Assembly: GCA_024278655.1 (NCBI GenBank)
Contig: JAJRSV010000025.1
Coordinates: forward strand, 1 to 5,788
DNA from: Bacteroidota bacterium
GTDB lineage: Bacteria; Bacteroidota; Ignavibacteria; Ignavibacteriales; Ignavibacteriaceae
Direction: 5' to 3'
Length of the DNA: 5,788 nt
A program made the translations under genes and the position numbers. The stretch's first letter is position 1. Each line of letters starts with the position of its first letter. The notes beneath the pieces were generated by a model. It was not told the origin of the DNA, ran no database searches, and saw only the letters and a list, made by a program, of their open reading frames with translations. Positions 4,659 through 5,788 of this stretch are shown piece after piece.

Positions 4659-5750
4659 ATGAAGAAAGTATTATTCATCGACAGGGACGGCACTTTGGTA
4701 ATCGAACCGTCTGATAATTTTCAGTTGGACAGTCTGGAAAAACTGGAATTTTATCCGGGCGTGTTTCAATTCCTTTCCCGTATAGTAAAAGAACTGGATT
4801 ACGAATTGGTGATGATTACAAACCAGGATGGATTGGGAACCGATTCATTTCCCGAAGAAACTTTTTTGCCTGTTCAAAATAAAATCATCCGGGCATTTAA
4901 AAACGAAGGAATTGAATTTGCGGATATCCTGATTGATAATTCATTCCCACATGAAAATCTTCCTTCCCGTAAACCGGGCACTGCAATGTTAACGCACTAC
5001 ATCAAAGGAAATTACGACATTAAAAATTCTTTTGTAATAGGCGACAGGTTAACGGATGTGCAGCTTGCAAAGAATCTGGGCTGCAAAGCAATTTACATTA
5101 ATGAAAATAAAAGCGAAGATGCCGTGCTGACAACATTAAGCTGGGAAGATATTTACCGGTTTCTCAAATCGGAACCGAGAAAGGCAACGGTAACAAGAAA
5201 AACTTCCGAAACCGATATCGAAGTTGAAGTTAATCCGGACGGTTCCGGGAAAAGCACGATCTCAACCGGCTTAGGATTTTTCGATCATATGTTGGAGCAA
5301 ATCGCCAAACATGGCAACATCGATTTATCCGTTAAGGTAAACGGCGATTTGAATATCGATGAACATCACACAATCGAAGATACGGCAATCGCTTTGGGCG
5401 AAGCTTTCTATCAGGCGTTGGGAAATAAAAAGGGCATCGAACGTTACGGCTTTCTGCTGCCTATGGACGATTGTCTGGCACAGGTTGCTATCGACTTTGG
5501 CGGAAGACCGTGGCTGGTTTGGAATGCAGAATTTAAAAGAGAAAAAATCGGTGAGATGCCGACCGAAATGTTTATGCACTTTTTCAAATCATTCAGCGAT
5601 AGTGCAAAGTGTAATCTTAACATCAAAGCCGAAGGAGAAAATGAGCATCACAAGATAGAAGCAATCTTCAAAGCGTTTGCAAAAGCAATAAAGATGGCTG
5701 TAAGCAAGACCGGTAACTATTCAATCCAAAGTACAAAGGGAACTTTATGA
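4659..5750 (+). CDS. hisB: Bifunctional histidinol-phosphatase / imidazoleglycerol-phosphate dehydratase
   Basis: This is a fused enzyme of 363 residues. The N-terminal HAD phosphatase (about 1-168) removes phosphate from histidinol phosphate. It shows motif I DRDGT (8-12, D8 nucleophile, D10 acid/base), motif II TNQDG (54-58), K105 in RKPG, and motif IV GDRLTDVQLA (128-137). The C-terminal dehydratase (about 174-363) converts imidazole glycerol phosphate to imidazole acetol phosphate and carries the duplicated metal sites GFFDHMLEQIAKHG (206-219), DEHHTIEDTAIALGEA (234-249) and GENEHHKIEAIFKAFAKAI (326-344). The loop that holds a zinc ion through three Cys and one His in E. coli HisB reads NSFPHENLPSRKPG here, keeping a His but no Cys. 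I recall Cys-less loops in other Bacteroidota HisB proteins, so this is probably a lineage variant rather than damage. The gene follows hisC by 3 bp and overlaps hisH by ATGA. Confidence 0.97.
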   Translation: MKKVLFIDRDGTLVIEPSDNFQLDSLEKLEFYPGVFQFLSRIVKELDYELVMITNQDGLGTDSFPEETFLPVQNKIIRAFKNEGIEFADILIDNSFPHENLPSRKPGTAMLTHYIKGNYDIKNSFVIGDRLTDVQLAKNLGCKAIYINENKSEDAVLTTLSWEDIYRFLKSEPRKATVTRKTSETDIEVEVNPDGSGKSTISTGLGFFDHMLEQIAKHGNIDLSVKVNGDLNIDEHHTIEDTAIALGEAFYQALGNKKGIERYGFLLPMDDCLAQVAIDFGGRPWLVWNAEFKREKIGEMPTEMFMHFFKSFSDSAKCNLNIKAEGENEHHKIEAIFKAFAKAIKMAVSKTGNYSIQSTKGTL

Positions 5751-5788
5751 TTGCAATTATTAAATACAATGCCGGCAACATAAGGTCG
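5747..5788 (+). CDS. hisH: Imidazole glycerol phosphate synthase, glutaminase subunit (3' partial)
   Basis: Only the first 14 codons are present, reading MIAIIKYNAGNIRS. This matches the conserved HisH N-terminus (I-A-I-I-x-Y-x-A-G-N-x-x-S), where the glycine-rich turn begins the class I glutamine amidotransferase fold. HisH releases ammonia from glutamine for HisF. The ATG overlaps the hisB stop in an ATGA arrangement, indicating translational coupling, and AAGGGAA about 5 bases upstream could act as a weak ribosome-binding site. The catalytic Cys-His-Glu triad lies outside the window. The short length is due to the window edge. Confidence 0.9.
   Translation, partial: MIAIIKYNAGNIRS

Noticed and set aside
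1..5788. A defence system, CRISPR array, tRNA, rRNA or prophage genes.
   Set aside because: No regularly spaced repeats, cloverleaf folds or relevant protein motifs were seen. The coding content is ordinary histidine biosynthesis plus one acetyltransferase.

Overview
The window carries the promoter-proximal half of a histidine-biosynthesis operon, all on the + strand, preceded by the 3' part of an unrelated acetyltransferase gene. Several signs point to the Bacteroidota/Ignavibacteria (FCB) group. Base composition is AT-rich. The only recognisable promoter has the Bacteroidota form (TTTG, 19 bp, TAnnTTTG). Most starts lack a convincing Shine-Dalgarno sequence. The gene order hisG-hisD-hisC-hisB-hisH, with a bifunctional HisB, is the order I know from that group. 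The intergenic regions also hold dispersed-looking palindromic repeats. The species cannot be named from this sequence.

Layout: 1-488, GNAT acetyltransferase, 5' end outside the window. 489-911, non-coding, holding a roughly 280-bp MITE-like element (596-874) with 15-bp perfect terminal inverted repeats and a 17-bp direct repeat near its ends. 912-1118, the his control region: promoter, a 20-residue His-rich leader peptide (HHHFH), a candidate antiterminator, an intrinsic terminator, and a second set of pairings that could reach the hisG start codon. 1119-1976, hisG. 1977-2350, a gene-free gap with two matching AACCGT-N4-ACGGTT hairpins flanking a large imperfect palindrome, which looks like a repeat nested in a repeat. 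2351-5750, hisD, hisC and hisB, tightly packed (8-bp overlap, then a 3-bp gap). 5747-5788, the first 14 codons of hisH, overlapping hisB by ATGA.

How the genes work together: HisG commits PRPP and ATP to the pathway. HisH, with HisF presumably downstream, makes imidazole glycerol phosphate. HisB dehydrates that product, HisC transaminates imidazole acetol phosphate, the HAD half of HisB dephosphorylates histidinol phosphate, and HisD oxidises histidinol to histidine. The leader ties transcription of the set to charged tRNA-His, and HisG is of the long form with a C-terminal regulatory domain expected to bind histidine.

I found no undescribed enzyme system. The most interesting material is non-coding: a nearly leaderless attenuator peptide, a possible two-layer RNA switch ahead of hisG, and mobile-looking palindromic repeats on both sides of hisG, one of them inside the operon.
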